The notes beneath the pieces were generated by a model. It saw only the letters and a program-made list of their open reading frames with translations, ran no database searches and had not been told where the DNA came from. A DNA stretch of 64,000 nucleotides from Megaleporinus macrocephalus (lineage: Eukaryota > Chordata > Actinopteri > Characiformes > Anostomidae): NCBI GenBank assembly GCA_021613375.1, contig CM038722.1, forward strand, positions 23,022,107 to 23,086,106, given 5' to 3'. The position numbers were made by a program, and so were the translations under genes. Shown here piece by piece: positions 11,041 through 23,693 of the stretch (its first letter is position 1; each line of letters begins with the position of its first letter).

Positions 11041-12000
11041 TTTTTATTTCACTTCAGGTCTAATTTATTTTGTTTATTTATAGTCAATAATGACAAAAAG
11101 AAATGATAATTGATAAATGTTGACAAATGATAAATGTTGTGCTGGCAATCAGAGTACAAGCAGGGGCATGTGGGGGGCTCTATTTCAAAGTGTGTTCCCT
11201 CACAAAACTCGTTACATCACAGGAAAACCCTGAACTGATATCCTCTCAGTAAAGAAACAGCAGTTTTAAAGACAATAGCACCAGACTGACTTTTTACCAA
11301 CTTTCTAAAGTTAGTATTTAAAGAGACAGTACATGTTCAGCCATCAGTCCAGCATTCTATCATTGACCACAGAGATAGTGCTTTTACCCTCTACACTGCA
11401 GCTCACAGTAACATAGGTGTTGTATTCCACTTCAAGAACAAAGAAGAACCACACAATACCAAAACAAGTTAACTTTTAATGTAACTTAGAATGCAGTAAG
11501 AAACGTTTCGTGTCTCTTTGCTGCTCACACTTGCCCAGCTCTACTTCACTCAGCTTCTAGCACAACTCTGAATTCTCTCATACCACTGACTCCCCCTAGC
11601 GGTTATCCCCAGACACCACAATAGATTACATGTGAATAACACAAGGTCTTGTTTCTCAGTTCCACACCTGTCCAGAGAGGGTTGTCTATGACTTTTTCTC
11701 TATTTATCCACATTTTTATAAGAATAATTTATGACTTTTTCAAATCTTTAGCAAAATGTAATAATTGAGATAAACAAAGTAACTGAAGGTGGTTTAATGT
11801 GAGATCAGATTTCTTTACAGTGGTCGTGATCAGAACCAGAGTTACAATGTCAGGTACTGAAAAATAATCATTGTACTGACTGACCATAAAGATTTAATAT
11901 GTAATGTTGATAAATGCTCAGTAGCTGCAAATCTAATAAGAAAAGGTTTCACTCCTTGTGTACCTCTCGGCCTTTAATAAATGTCTCAGTCCTCTGGCAG
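11041..12000. other. Non-coding sequence, no feature recognised
   Basis: AT-rich sequence nearly identical to about 54240-55200 in unit 3 and absent from unit 2, where PHD-finger exons and unique sequence occupy the place. I see no gene or recognisable repeat, apart from a short GATAAATGTTGA direct repeat near 11110. Confidence 0.5.
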
Positions 12001-12584
12001 TGTATTCACAACCGCTGTGTGTAATAGTTTAGAGATGTAGCTTTTATCAGCATTAAATGATTCAGGTTCCTATCACCACTGCAGATTTCTCCAGAATGAC
12101 ACATTTCACTTCCAACCACTGTCAATAACACTTTACATTCTAAACTAATTGAAGTGAAATGTACACTCTATCTAACAATGCAGGTAAAGAAATTAGACCT
12201 CCAAGATTGCTGCTAAAAGAGTCCATATTATTCACTACCTTAAAGCTTTGAGAGAAATGTAATGTAGTGGTGAGGTAATGTGACTGAGGGTGTTCAGATA
12301 TTTACTTATGACAGTATATATACACCATTAAATACTACTAGCAGTGCATGTACAATACACCTGATTTTCTCAGTTCCCATATGCTGCCTTATTGTTCCAC
12401 CCAGTGTAAAAACCAAACATGACAACTTGTAGACATTCATAAGCATTACGTAAATGTAGCTCAACATGAGTGGATTAAAATAATAGATCTTCCTGAGAAA
12501 TATCCAGTGATCATTTTCAGATTTCTCACATCTTATCATAAATTTTCTCATTTACTGCTCTGTACGTTATACACTGGTGACATG

Positions 12585-12710
12585 GTGGTGCAGTGGGTAG
12601 CGCTGGGCTCATAGTAAGAAGGAACTGGGAATTTCTCTGGCTGGGTGACTGAGGTCGCATGTATGTATAACACATGTATGTCTGTGTGTCTGTCCTGTGA
12701 TGACACTAAA
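12585..12710. mobile_element. Fish SINE-like repeat fragment
   Basis: GGTGGTGCAGTGGGTAGCGC followed by GTAAGAAGGAACTGGG and CTGGCTGGGTGACTGAGG matches the well-known fish repeat that starts GGTGGCGCAGTGGGTAGC. The fragment is degenerate and I cannot define its ends. Confidence 0.45.
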
Positions 12711-13347
12711 GTAATCAGGATCTGATCCTCTTGTATCATTAGCTTTTCTTTATACTGTATGAGACAGAACTGTGTACAGAATGATGGAGAGATTTAAAAC
12801 TGTGGTATGTTGAAGATAAAAGCAGAAGAAGCTACTTCTTCTCTCTTCCTTAGACGAACATTGAGAAAGCTAGAAGGAAAACCTTTTTGTACATTAGACA
12901 CATAAAAACAAATAAGCCCTGTCAGCCCTGTTACACTTACAGTGGATAGAAAAAGTATGTGAACCCTTTAAATGACCTGGTTTTCTGCATTAACTGATCA
13001 TAAAATGTGATTTGATCTACATCTAAGTCCAAAATATAGACAAACTCAATGTGGTTAATCTAATACCACACAAACTATTATAATATTTCATGTCTGTATT
13101 GGACACATCTATTAAACATTCACAGTGCTGGTGGAAATGTAAGAGAAAACTTGGATTTAAAAACTGGTTGAACCTCCTTTGGCAGCAATAACCTCCAACA
13201 AGCATTTCCAGTATCTGCTGACCAGACCTGCACAACGTTCAGGAGGAATTTTGGACCATTCTTCTTTACAGAACTGCTTCAGCTCAGCCATGTTCTTAGG
13301 ATGTCTGGTGTGAACAGCTCTCTTGGGTCATTCCACAGCATCTCTAT

Positions 13348-14808
13348 TAGGGGTGGTCGATATGGCCTTCAAATAATATCATGATATTTTAAGCTATGTA
13401 TGCGATAACGATATTCAATAACAATATATAAACATAATGCTCAATTTTTTTTTAAATAATTTGTTTTTCAGCCAACAGTTACATTTTAAACAGTAAGTGT
13501 AAAACAGGGCAAAGTGCTAAATATGCACATTTACTGCAAATAATTTACATTAAAAGAGTAAACATAGTTTATGTTCATTAAACAAAATTAAATTTTTAAG
13601 TGTTTTCTTGTTGTTGAAAAATAAATTCTGGATTTTAAAACAAAAAGGAATAACATGTCAGTTTACATGTAAACATAGAAAATGACAGTTTGTCTCTGAA
13701 TTAAATTATAACAATTAACTGTTTCCACTATATTCTAATTTATAGATGTGGCACTGTGTACTGTATTTGGTAAAAGCGGACATGAACATAATTGTATAAA
13801 CAATTTAACATTTTTACAACAGCTATTTCTTCTTTTCAGAGTAACAGTTAAAATATAGGATTTTATAAAATAACTTTTTTAAAACAAAATACATAAAAAT
13901 AATTTAGTTTATATTAAATTAAATATTTCCTGCTAGACAACGCTGTAAACTGAATATATTATATACATATATATTCAAAAAGTACAGAAAGAAAATGTGT
14001 GAAATGTAGACTTGAAATGTTGACTGGAAAACAAGCATATTTACTGATGATGGCTTCAGAGCTGACCTATGACAGGTTACAGTATTACCACCAGTGATAA
14101 ACACCCTCTCTGAAGGGGCACTGGTGGCAGGGATGCAGAGGTACTTTCTACCCAACTTACTGACATGAGGAAAGTTAAACTCATGCAGCTTCCACCACAT
14201 GAGCAGATCACTCTCACTGTCAGCTTGTGGAGCCTGTAAGTTAGAGATTCAGTGATCAGTGCTGGGAAGGACCATTTCTGCTTGTGCATCTTGTAGTGCT
14301 TGCTGCTTCTTCCAACTATGAGAAAATGCTGAAACAATTCTTTTTCACACTCCCACTGCTTTTCAATCCTGGAGTCGTTCAGACTCCTCTCTAGTGATAC
14401 AGAGAGAAACAATAAATATCATGGTGTTATTAAGAACAGTCAAAACACAGCATTTCATCACTGGCAGCCCAGGACAACCTTTTAAGAGTATTTAAAAAAC
14501 CTGAAGTTTCTACTAGAGTCTAAAACCAAAACTGAATTGAATTTAACATTTATTATTGTTATTTTGCAGAATTTAAAATTATACACAAAGAATTGTCCCA
14601 CATGGTCCCACAATGCCTGGCAATGTTCCTGTTCACGTGGGTGCCTTTGTTTTAGGTGGTGAAATAAATTCGTTGTGTTGCACCTTTTTGTGGTCACACT
14701 TTTTTTTGGAGTCTGACCTTCGGTATCCAGAATCCAGAATACTTCCTATCCTATCCAATAATAAATGTACTGGTATTATTGTGAACGATATTATATCACC
14801 CACCCCTA
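13348..14808. mobile_element. hAT element, 8-bp target duplication ATCTCTAT
   Basis: Ends are TAGGGGTGGTCGATAT on the left and ATATCACCCACCCCTA on the right, inverse to each other with few mismatches. ATCTCTAT flanks both sides (13340-13347 and 14809-14816), which is the 8-bp duplication expected for hAT. It is an internally deleted copy of a ZBED-like element. Confidence 0.92.
13919..14697 (-). pseudogene. hAT (ZBED-like) transposase remnant
   Basis: On the minus strand 14590-14697 gives KRCNTTNLFHHLKQRHPRE, the second half of a BED zinc finger (the H-x-H-like end; the CxxC half is missing). The region 14077-14412 holds LNDSRIEKQWECEKELF-like sequence. The region 13919-14200 holds WWKLHEFNFPHVSKLGRKYL, CIPATSAPSERVF and ALKPSSVNMLVF, the conserved hAT C-terminal dimerisation domain. 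The catalytic middle is absent and the frames disagree, so this is dead. Confidence 0.87.
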
Positions 14809-15500
14809 ATCTCTATTGTATTCAGGTCTGGACTCTGACTGGACCACTCCGATTTTCTTTGTTTGAAGTCATTCTGTACTAGATTTACTTTGATGTTTAG
14901 GGTCATTGTCCTGCTGCATCACCCAACTTTTACTGAGCTTCAGCTGGAGGACAGTCACCCTGACATTGTTCTGTAAGACACTTTGATAAACTTGAGAATT
15001 CATTTCCCCTTGATTACGTCAAGCAGTCCAGACCCCGAAGGAGCACAGCAGCCCCAAATCATGACCATGTTTCACCACCGTACTTCACCATTAGGATAAT
15101 GTTTTCATGTTGGTATGCAGTGCCCTTTGGTTTCATCAGTCCACAAAACATTTTCCCAGTAGTGTTGTGGAGTGTCAAGGTACTCTTTGCTAAACTTCAA
15201 GCAGAGCAGTGATTTTATTTTAGACAGCAGCTGCTTCCTTCTCTTATAACTCAAATTAGCTCGACACCTCGCTCCAATCTTATTTCATTGATTGGACTCC
15301 AGGTTCACTAACTTCTGACTCCAATTAGCTTTTTTCACCAGCATTGTGAATGATTAATGGATGTGTCCAAAACAGAAATATTATAATTGTTTGTGTGGTA
15401 TTAGGTTAAGCACATTGAGTTTGTCTATACTTGGGATCTGGATGTAAATCAGATCATGTTTTTTACCAATTAATGCAGGAAACCAGGTCAATTTAAAAGA

Positions 15501-15919
15501 TATTTATTATTATTTTAATTTTTTTTTCTGATTTAAAAGTTAAGACATGTCATGCTGTAGATTTAGCATGCTGACTTTTACATTTCATATTTATCATATT
15601 AGTTTTTATTTATTCTGTAGATTCAGAATCCTGAATGTGTCCTGTTTTTAGTATTTATCCTAAAGACCTAGAAAAATATCTCACTCCAGCAGACTGGCTC
15701 TACTAAACACTGGAAAGCCCCGCTGGTTACCTCGCGCAGACTGGCTCTACTAAATACCAGAAAATCACTGAGACACGTCAGCTTAACCGTTTACTGGACG
15801 CACAGGTGTGACCGCAAGCACCACCCGGCGTCTGGTCTTAATAGGTTTGGCGCAGGTGTCTCTCGTGTCTCTCGTGAGTTTTTATCCGGGCGAGCACCAC
15901 GCCGTAGCAGGCATTCTTA
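15501..15919. other. Non-coding spacer with a short direct repeat
   Basis: The string GCAGACTGGCTCTACTAAA occurs twice (about 15690 and 15739). The part 15760-15910 is richer in CpG. Nothing else was recognised. Confidence 0.45.
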
Positions 15920-16625
15920 CACTTAAACCACTTCAACCAGCATCAGACTAGCATAAACCAACTAAACCAGCACCAGAACAGCATCAAAGAACTTAAACCA
16001 GATAAATCAGTCCCAGACCAGCACAAACCAATTAAAACCAGTTAAACCAGCACCAGACCAACATAAACCTACATCAGACCAGCACTAGACCATCTTAAAC
16101 CAGCTCAGCCAGCACCAGACCAACATAAACCTACATCAGACCAGCACTAGACCTTCTTAAACTAGCTTAACCAGCACCAGACCAAAATAAACCTACATGA
16201 GACCAGCCCTAGACCATCTTAAACCAGCTTAACCAGCACCAGACTAACATAAATGAATATCAGACCAGCACTAGACCATCTCAAACCAGCTTAACCAGCA
16301 CAAAAATAACATAAATGAATATCAGACCAGCACTAGACCATCTCAAACCAGCTAAATCAGCACCAGACCAATGTAATCCAGCTATACCAGACCATCATAA
16401 ACCAATGAATCCACCTAAATCAGCACCAGATCATCATAAACCAATTAAACCATCTCAACCAGCACTGTACCGGCATAAACCTACAACAGACCATCACTAG
16501 GCCATCTCAAACAAACTAAATCAGCACCAGACCAGCATAAGCCAACTTAAATAAGCTGAATCAACAACAAACCAACATTAACCAATCTAAACCTACACCA
16601 GACCAGTGTAAACCAACAGCTCTAA
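15920..16625. repeat. ACCAGCACCAGACCAGCATAAACC minisatellite
   Basis: Irregular units of about 40-45 bp built from ACCAGCACCAGACC, AGCATAAACC and CTTAAACCAGCTAAACC. A small ORF rich in DHLKP and DHHKP across it is a repeat artefact. Confidence 0.88.
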
Positions 16626-16669
16626 ACTGAGGACTAAAAGTTGATAATCAGTGACTACACTGTAAATGG

Positions 16670-17093
16670 GATTTGATCAGCTCCGTTTACAATACAGGTG
16701 TATTTTGTAGTTTGTATGATTTGGGTGGTGGACCATTCTCAGCACTGCAGTGACACTGACATGGTGGTGGTGTGTTAGTGTGTGTTGTGCTGATATGAGT
16801 GGATCAGACACTGTGTCCACTCACTGTCACCTCTATCAGACATTCTGGATTTGCTAATATGAATCAAAGCCCACCCTATCCCCTAAAATATTTCCTATAA
16901 GCTGATTCCACTGTAGGTAAGGTAGTAAATCACTGTATGTATAGTGACGTAGAACAAACTTTGTGGAATTACAAAAAATTACAAATAAACAAACAAAATA
17001 TAACATTATCTGTACTTCTGTTTATTATTAGATAAATCCAATTAATAACCCCCCACCAGTTTTAATGTTATGTCTGATCAGTGTACAGTCCAC
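16670..17093. mobile_element. Non-autonomous DNA element, left end deleted
   Basis: It contains the common otophysan block GGACCATTCTCAGCACTGC / ACATGGTGGTGGTGTGTTAG. The right end is AGTTTTAATGTTATGTCTG, then ATCAGTGTA. The matching left inverted end (GATCAGTCATAACATTAAAA, present in units 2 and 3) and part of the middle are deleted here. Confidence 0.65.
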
Positions 17094-17199
17094 ACTGTAA
17101 ATAATGATATATTAAAAAAACAAAGTAAACAAATGGTCTGAAATATGAATAATTATGAAATATGCTGGAGATTTATCTCTGTGTGGAAAAATAAGAGCG

Positions 17200-17450
17200 T
17201 CATGTTTCTCTTTTTGTGAGTTTTATTAGATTAACAGTCTTCACTGAAATTACTTTTAAACGCGCGAGGCTAATGAACAGTAGCGCGTCACGTGCCTCAG
17301 AAGGAGCTGGCGAGGTCTCGTGGCTCTCCAAGCTACTACGTCGTCACAATGCGTGTTTAGAGGAGCGTCTCTGCGCGGAGAGGAAGAGGAGAGCAGGGAG
17401 GAGCTGACCGGAGCAGAGAAATCACTCGTTCAGCCCGAGAGCAGCAGCAG
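17200..17450 (+). promoter_or_regulatory. CpG-rich promoter and probable non-coding first exon
   Basis: This is a sharp GC/CpG island in AT-rich surroundings. It holds AAACGCGCGAGG, an E-box CACGTG (17289-17294), a CRE-like site that is broken here (ACGTCGTCA, near 17338) and a purine-rich block ending GAGCAGCAGCAG, followed by a GTCAGT donor-like site at 17451. This looks like the start of a host gene whose coding exons are not in the window. The start site is not visible. A 63-residue ORF here is not convincing as protein. Confidence 0.5.
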
Positions 17451-18279
17451 GTCAGTCAGACAGAAACTTTAGAAAGCTGAGGTCGCAGCAGCTGTCTGAA
17501 ACTGAGCTAGCAGCTAAACTGCTGTAGTCTGTTTCTCTCAGTCAGGAAATGTTTCATCATCAGATCGTCTCCTCTGTTCATCTTCACTCTCAGATTAACT
17601 CTTAGATTAGATTTCAGATTGATTCACTCCAACTAACTGAACTGTAACGCTCTGTAATCCTGTGCAGCTCTTCTGTACATCAGTGCTAACATCTGTACTT
17701 TCAATGCTAACAGCTGAAACTTCATATGTCCCAGTGTTCAAATCATAATGAAGAGAGTAATATTCATATTTAGAAGATCTCTCTATCAATATGGAGTTAA
17801 AAACCTGTGAGGATGTGACTGAGCTCATCATGGAGCTGTTAAACTTTGTGAATGGACATCACATCAAACACATATGCAGTTTAAGTGATATAAATTACTA
17901 TAAATTTACTGTTAAATTAAATCTGTTCAATTAAACACAGAAATATTCATTAATACAGCGTCTTCCTCTTTTCACCTGCATGTTGGATAAGTGGATTAAA
18001 ATATCTTCAGTGTTTAATGTCTGTGCTGGAATATAAGGTGATATATGGATTATATTTTTCTTCTTATGTAAATATAAAGTGATTCTTGTTTATTTAGATG
18101 AATAGTAATTTACAGCAAGCTGTTTAATGTTACTGCTAAACGAGCTAAAACAGAATGGGACTCTGTGTGAGGAACGAGTGATGGATAAACGACAAATAGA
18201 GAAGTTTTGGTCAGTATGTCTGTGGATTAGAGCTTGGGAACCTGCCCAGAGTGAGCACAAAATAAATTGTAGAGTGATG
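17451..18279 (+). other. Intron-like sequence containing a degenerate satellite monomer
   Basis: Conserved in all four copies. At 17955-17995 it reads TTAATACAGCGTCTTCCTC then ACCTGCATGTTGGAT, clearly related to the satellite monomer (CTAATACAGTGTCTTCCTT, then TTCATGTTGGAT). No coding exon was recognised. Confidence 0.6.
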
Positions 18280-18312
<33 letters not shown>

Positions 18313-18465
18313 AAAGATGAACAGATAGATATATAGAGAAACAGAGAGATGGAGAGATAGATACACAGAGAGTAACAGACATAAAGGGAGACTCCTGTCA
18401 GTGAAGAACCAGTTCAAACCAGTTTAAACTGTCAAAAACCGGTTCTAGCCAGTTTTAACTGAAGA

Positions 18466-18500
<35 letters not shown>

Positions 18501-18521
18501 ATAATAATAATAATAATAATT
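18280..18521. repeat. GATA, TAC and AAT microsatellites
   Basis: (GATA)n at 18280-18311, (TAC)n at about 18466-18495 and (AAT)n at about 18499-18521. Repeat lengths differ between copies. Confidence 0.95.
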
Positions 18522-18564
18522 ATGAGAAGAAGAAGTCAGTAGATAACTGTGCTCTCTACTTATA

Positions 18565-19024
18565 TACAGTTCTGATTTGATGTAAACTAATACAGTGTCT
18601 TCCTTTTTTCCTCTTCATGTTGGATCCCTCCTTTATCTGAGTTCACACTCTAAAGAAGTACAAGAAAGATAAAGTTAAGTATATCATTTTTTTCTAGAAT
18701 ACTTGCATATTCAGTACCAAATTTATATTTAGTTCTGTTTTCATGTAAACTAATACAGTGTCTTCCTTTTTTTCCTCTTCATCTTCTATTTTCCACTTTT
18801 CTGAGTTCACACTCTGAAGAAGTACGAGAAAAAAGATGTTAGGTAAAACATTTTCTAGAATACTTACATATTCAGTACAACAATTATATTTAGTTCTGAT
18901 TAAACTAATACAGTGTGTTCCGTTTTTTCTCTTCGTGTTCTATTTTCAACTTTTCTGAGTTCACACTCTGAAGAAGAATAAGAAAGATAAAGATAAGGTA
19001 TATATTTTTTTTCTAGAATACTTA
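18565..19024. repeat. ~160-bp satellite, three monomers
   Basis: A, B and B-like monomers. The array breaks off in CTAGAATACTTA and joins the 12001-type sequence TGTATTCACAACC at 19025. This is the tandem-duplication junction. Confidence 0.93.
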
Positions 19025-19609
19025 TGTATTCACAACCGCTGTGTGTAATAGTTTAGAGATGTAGCTTTTATCAGCATTAAATGATTCAGGTTCCTATCAC
19101 CACTGCAGATTTCTCCAGAATGACACATTTCACTTCCAACCACTGTCAATAACACTTTACATTCTAAACTAATTGAAGTGAAATGTACACTCTATCTAAC
19201 AATGCAGGTAAAGAAATTAGACCTCCAAGATTGCTGCTAAAAGAGTCCATATTATTCACTACCTTAAAGCTTTGAGAGAAATGTAATGTAGTGGTGAGGT
19301 AATGTGACTGAGGGTGTTCAGATATTTACTTATGACAGTATATATACACCATTAAATACTACTAGCAGTGCATGTACAATACACCTGATTTTCTCAGTTC
19401 CCATATGCTGCCTTATTGTTCCACCCAGTGTAAAAACCAAACATGACAACTTGTAGACATTCATAAGCATTACGTAAATGTAGCTCAACATGAGTCGATT
19501 AAAATAATAGATCTTCCTGAGAAATATCCAGTGATCATTTTCAGATTTCTCACATCTTATCATAAATTTTCTCATTTACTGCTCTGTACGTTATACACTG
19601 GTGACATGG

Positions 19610-19735
19610 TGGTGCAGTGGGTAGCGCTGGGCTCATAGTAAGAAGGAACTGGGAATTTCTCTGGCTGGGTGACTGAGGTCGCATGTATGTATAACACATG
19701 TATGTCTGTGTGTCTGTCCTGTGATGACACTAAAG
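19610..19735. mobile_element. Fish SINE-like repeat fragment (right copy)
   Basis: Same sequence as 12585-12710. Confidence 0.45.
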
Positions 19736-20371
19736 TAATCAGGATCTGATCCTCTTGTATCATTAGCTTTTCTTTATACTGTATGAGACAGAACTGTGTA
19801 CAGAATGATGGAGAGATTTAAAACTGTGGTATGTTGAAGATAAAAGCAGAAGAAGCTACTTCTTCTCTCTTCCTTAGACGAACATTGAGAAAGCTAGAAG
19901 GAAAACCTTTTTGTACATTAGACACATAAAAACAAATAAGCCCTGTCAGCCCTGTTACACTTACAGTGGATAGAAAAAGTATGTGAACCCTTTAAATGAC
20001 CTGGTTTTCTGCATTAACTGATCATAAAATGTGATTTGATCTACATCTAAGTCCAAAATATAGACAAACTCAATGTGGTTAATCTAATACCACACAAACT
20101 ATTATAATATTTCATGTCTGTATTGGACACATCTATTAAACATTCACAGTGCTGGTGGAAATGTAAGAGAAAACTTGGATTTAAAAACTGGTTGAACCTC
20201 CTTTGGCAGCAATAACCTCCAACAAGCATTTCCAGTATCTGCTGACCAGACCTGCACAACGTTCAGGAGGAATTTTGGACCATTCTTCTTTACAGAACTG
20301 CTTCAGCTCAGCCATGTTCTTAGGATGTCTGGTGTGAACAGCTCTCTTGGGTCATTCCACAGCATCTCTAT

Positions 20372-21832
20372 TAGGGGTGGTCGATATGGCCTTCAAATAA
20401 TATCATGATATTTTAAGCTATGTATGCGATAACGATATTCAATAACAATATATAAACATAATGCTCAATTTTTTTTTAAATAATTTGTTTTTCAGCCAAC
20501 AGTTACATTTTAAACAGTAAGTGTAAAACAGGGCAAAGTGCTAAATATGCACATTTACTGCAAATAATTTACATTAAAAGAGTAAACATAGTTTATGTTC
20601 ATTAAACAAAATTAAATTTTTAAGTGTTTTCTTGTTGTTGAAAAATAAATTCTGGATTTTAAAACAAAAAGGAATAACATGTCAGTTTACATGTAAACAT
20701 AGAAAATGACAGTTTGTCTCTGAATTAAATTATAACAATTAACTGTTTCCACTATATTCTAATTTATAGATGTGGCACTGTGTACTGTATTTGGTAAAAG
20801 CGGACATGAACATAATTGTATAAACAATTTAACATTTTTACAACAGCTATTTCTTCTTTTCAGAGTAACAGTTAAAATATAGGATTTTATAAAATAACTT
20901 TTTTAAAACAAAATACATAAAAATAATTTAGTTTATATTAAATTAAATATTTCCTGCTAGACAACGCTGTAAACTGAATATATTATATACATATATATTC
21001 AAAAAGTACAGAAAGAAAATGTGTGAAATGTAGACTTGAAATGTTGACTGGAAAACAAGCATATTTACTGATGATGGCTTCAGAGCTGACCTATGACAGG
21101 TTACAGTATTACCACCAGTGATAAACACCCTCTCTGAAGGGGCACTGGTGGCAGGGATGCAGAGGTACTTTCTACCCAACTTACTGACATGAGGAAAGTT
21201 AAACTCATGCAGCTTCCACCACATGAGCAGATCACTCTCACTGTCAGCTTGTGGAGCCTGTAAGTTAGAGATTCAGTGATCAGTGCTGGGAAGGACCATT
21301 TCTGCTTGTGCATCTTGTAGTGCTTGCTGCTTCTTCCAACTATGAGAAAATGCTGAAACAATTCTTTTTCACACTCCCACTGCTTTTCAATCCTGGAGTC
21401 GTTCAGACTCCTCTCTAGTGATACAGAGAGAAACAATAAATATCATGGTGTTATTAAGAACAGTCAAAACACAGCATTTCATCACTGGCAGCCCAGGACA
21501 ACCTTTTAAGAGTATTTAAAAAACCTGAAGTTTCTACTAGAGTCTAAAACCAAAACTGAATTGAATTTAACATTTATTATTGTTATTTTGCAGAATTTAA
21601 AATTATACACAAAGAATTGTCCCACATGGTCCCACAATGCCTGGCAATGTTCCTGTTCACGTGGGTGCCTTTGTTTTAGGTGGTGAAATAAATTCGTTGT
21701 GTTGCACCTTTTTGTGGTCACACTTTTTTTTGGAGTCTGACCTTCGGTATCCAGAATCCAGAATACTTCCTATCCTATCCAATAATAAATGTACTGGTAT
21801 TATTGTGAACGATATTATATCACCCACCCCTA
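20372..21832. mobile_element. hAT element (right copy)
   Basis: The ATCTCTAT duplications are at 20364-20371 and 21833-21840. Ends are as in the left copy. Confidence 0.92.
20943..21721 (-). pseudogene. hAT transposase remnant (right copy)
   Basis: Same BED-finger and dimerisation-domain fragments as 13919-14697, identical in translation. Confidence 0.87.
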
Positions 21833-22524
21833 ATCTCTATTGTATTCAGGTCTGGACTCTGACTGGACCACTCCGATTTTCTTTGTTTGAAGTCATTCTG
21901 TACTAGATTTACTTTGATGTTTAGGGTCATTGTCCTGCTGCATCACCCAACTTTTACTGAGCTTCAGCTGGAGGACAGTCACCCTGACATTGTTCTGTAA
22001 GACACTTTGATAAACTTGAGAATTCATTTCCCCTTGATTACGTCAAGCAGTCCAGACCCCGAAGGAGCACAGCAGCCCCAAATCATGACCATGTTTCACC
22101 ACCGTACTTCACCATTAGGATAATGTTTTCATGTTGGTATGCAGTGCCCTTTGGTTTCATCAGTCCACAAAACATTTTCCCAGTAGTGTTGTGGAGTGTC
22201 AAGGTACTCTTTGCTAAACTTCAAGCAGAGCAGTGATGTTTTTTTAGACAGCAGCTGCTTCCTTCTCTTATAACTCAAATTAGCTCGACACCTCGCTCCA
22301 ATCTTATTTCATTGATTGGACTCCAGGTTCACTAACTTCTGACTCCAATTAGCTTTTTTCACCAGCATTGTGAATGATTAATGGATGTGTCCAAAACAGA
22401 AATATTATAATTGTTTGTGTGGTATTAGGTTAAGCACATTGAGTTTGTCTATACTTGGGATCTGGATGTAAATCAGATCATGTTTTTTACCAATTAATGC
22501 AGGAAACCAGGTCAATTTAAAAGA

Positions 22525-22943
22525 TATTTATTATTATTTTAATTTTTTTTTCTGATTTAAAAGTTAAGACATGTCATGCTGTAGATTTAGCATGCTGACT
22601 TTTACATTTCATATTTATCATATTAGTTTTTATTTATTCTGTAGATTCAGAATCCTGAATGTGTCCTGTTTTTAGTGTTTATCCTAAAGACCTAGAAAAA
22701 TATCTCACTCCAGCAGACTGGCTCTACTAAACACTGGAAAGCCCCGCTGGTTACCTCGCGCAGACTGGCTCTACTAAATACCAGAAAATCACTGAGACAC
22801 GTCAGCTTAACCGTTTACTGGACGCACAGGTGTGACCGCAAGCACCACCCGGCGTCTGGTCTTAATAGGTTTGGCGCAGGTGTCTCTCGTGTCTCTCGTG
22901 AGTTTTTATCCGGGCGAGCACCACGCCGTAGCAGGCATTCTTA
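22525..22943. other. Non-coding spacer (right copy)
   Basis: Counterpart of 15501-15919. Nothing further was recognised. Confidence 0.45.
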
Positions 22944-23649
22944 CACTTAAACCACTTCAACCAGCATCAGACTAGCATAAACCAACTAAACCAGCACCAG
23001 AACAGCATCAAAGAACTTAAACCAGATAAATCAGTCCCAGACCAGCACAAACCAATTAAAACCAGTTAAACCAGCACCAGACCAACATAAACCTACATCA
23101 GACCAGCACTAGACCATCTTAAACCAGCTCAGCCAGCACCAGACCAACATAAACCTACATCAGACCAGCACTAGACCTTCTTAAACTAGCTTAACCAGCA
23201 CCAGACCAAAATAAACCTACATGAGACCAGCCCTAGACCATCTTAAACCAGCTTAACCAGCACCAGACTAACATAAATGAATATCAGACCAGCACTAGAC
23301 CATCTCAAACCAGCTTAACCAGCACAAAAATAACATAAATGAATATCAGACCAGCACTAGACCATCTCAAACCAGCTAAATCAGCACCAGACCAATGTAA
23401 TCCAGCTATACCAGACCATCATAAACCAATGAATCCACCTAAATCAGCACCAGATCATCATAAACCAATTAAACCATCTCAACCAGCACTGTACCGGCAT
23501 AAACCTACAACAGACCATCACTAGGCCATCTCAAACAAACTAAATCAGCACCAGACCAGCATAAGCCAACTTAAATAAGCTGAATCAACAACAAACCAAC
23601 ATTAACCAATCTAAACCTACACCAGACCAGTGTAAACCAACAGCTCTAA
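22944..23649. repeat. ACCAGC-type minisatellite (right copy)
   Basis: Same units and order as 15920-16625. The match of an otherwise fast-changing repeat argues for extreme recency or an assembly duplicate. Confidence 0.88.
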
Positions 23650-23693
23650 ACTGAGGACTAAAAGTTGATAATCAGTGACTACACTGTAAATGG

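Larger units (their letters stand above)
12940..15500 (-). mobile_element. Tc1-type DNA transposon carrying a nested hAT
   Basis: The left end CAGTGGATAGAAAAAGTATG follows a TA. The right arm (15430-15500) is its inverse but stops in CCAGGTCAATTTAAAAG, so the terminal ~40 bp present in unit 3 are missing. The minus strand encodes Tc1 transposase pieces: about 14885-15200 (GGxxxxWGxxA, LQLKLSxxWVxQQDND-like) and about 13130-13345 (ELKQFCKEEWSK-like, AAKGG). The hAT at 13348-14808 splits the transposase. Confidence 0.82.
12001..19024 (+). repeat. 7,024-bp tandem duplication, left copy
   Basis: This runs from TGTATTCACAACCGC to the next occurrence of the same string at 19025. Every feature inside recurs at +7,024 with very few differences. 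It contains a Tc1 element with a nested hAT, a minisatellite, the CpG-rich exon-1 block, microsatellites and a short satellite array. Confidence 0.95.
19964..22524 (-). mobile_element. Tc1-type transposon with nested hAT (right copy)
   Basis: Same structure as 12940-15500, including the missing right terminus. Confidence 0.82.

Noticed and set aside
12306..12739. Minus-strand ORFs of 81 and 63 codons repeated in units 1 and 3
   Set aside because: No recognisable domain, and they overlap a SINE-like repeat. Conservation follows from duplication.
16315..16500. 61-codon ORF with DHLKP / DHHKP repeats
   Set aside because: Translation of the ACCAGC minisatellite.
17216..17407. 63-codon ORF across the CpG-rich block
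   Set aside because: Start and frame differ between copies, and the composition is that of a GC-rich 5' UTR. A non-coding first exon explains it better.
17607..17831. 74-codon minus-strand ORF, identical in four copies (also 24631, 42104 and 61173)
   Set aside because: Identity reflects duplication of the intron, not selection. No family resemblance and no splice or promoter context on that strand.
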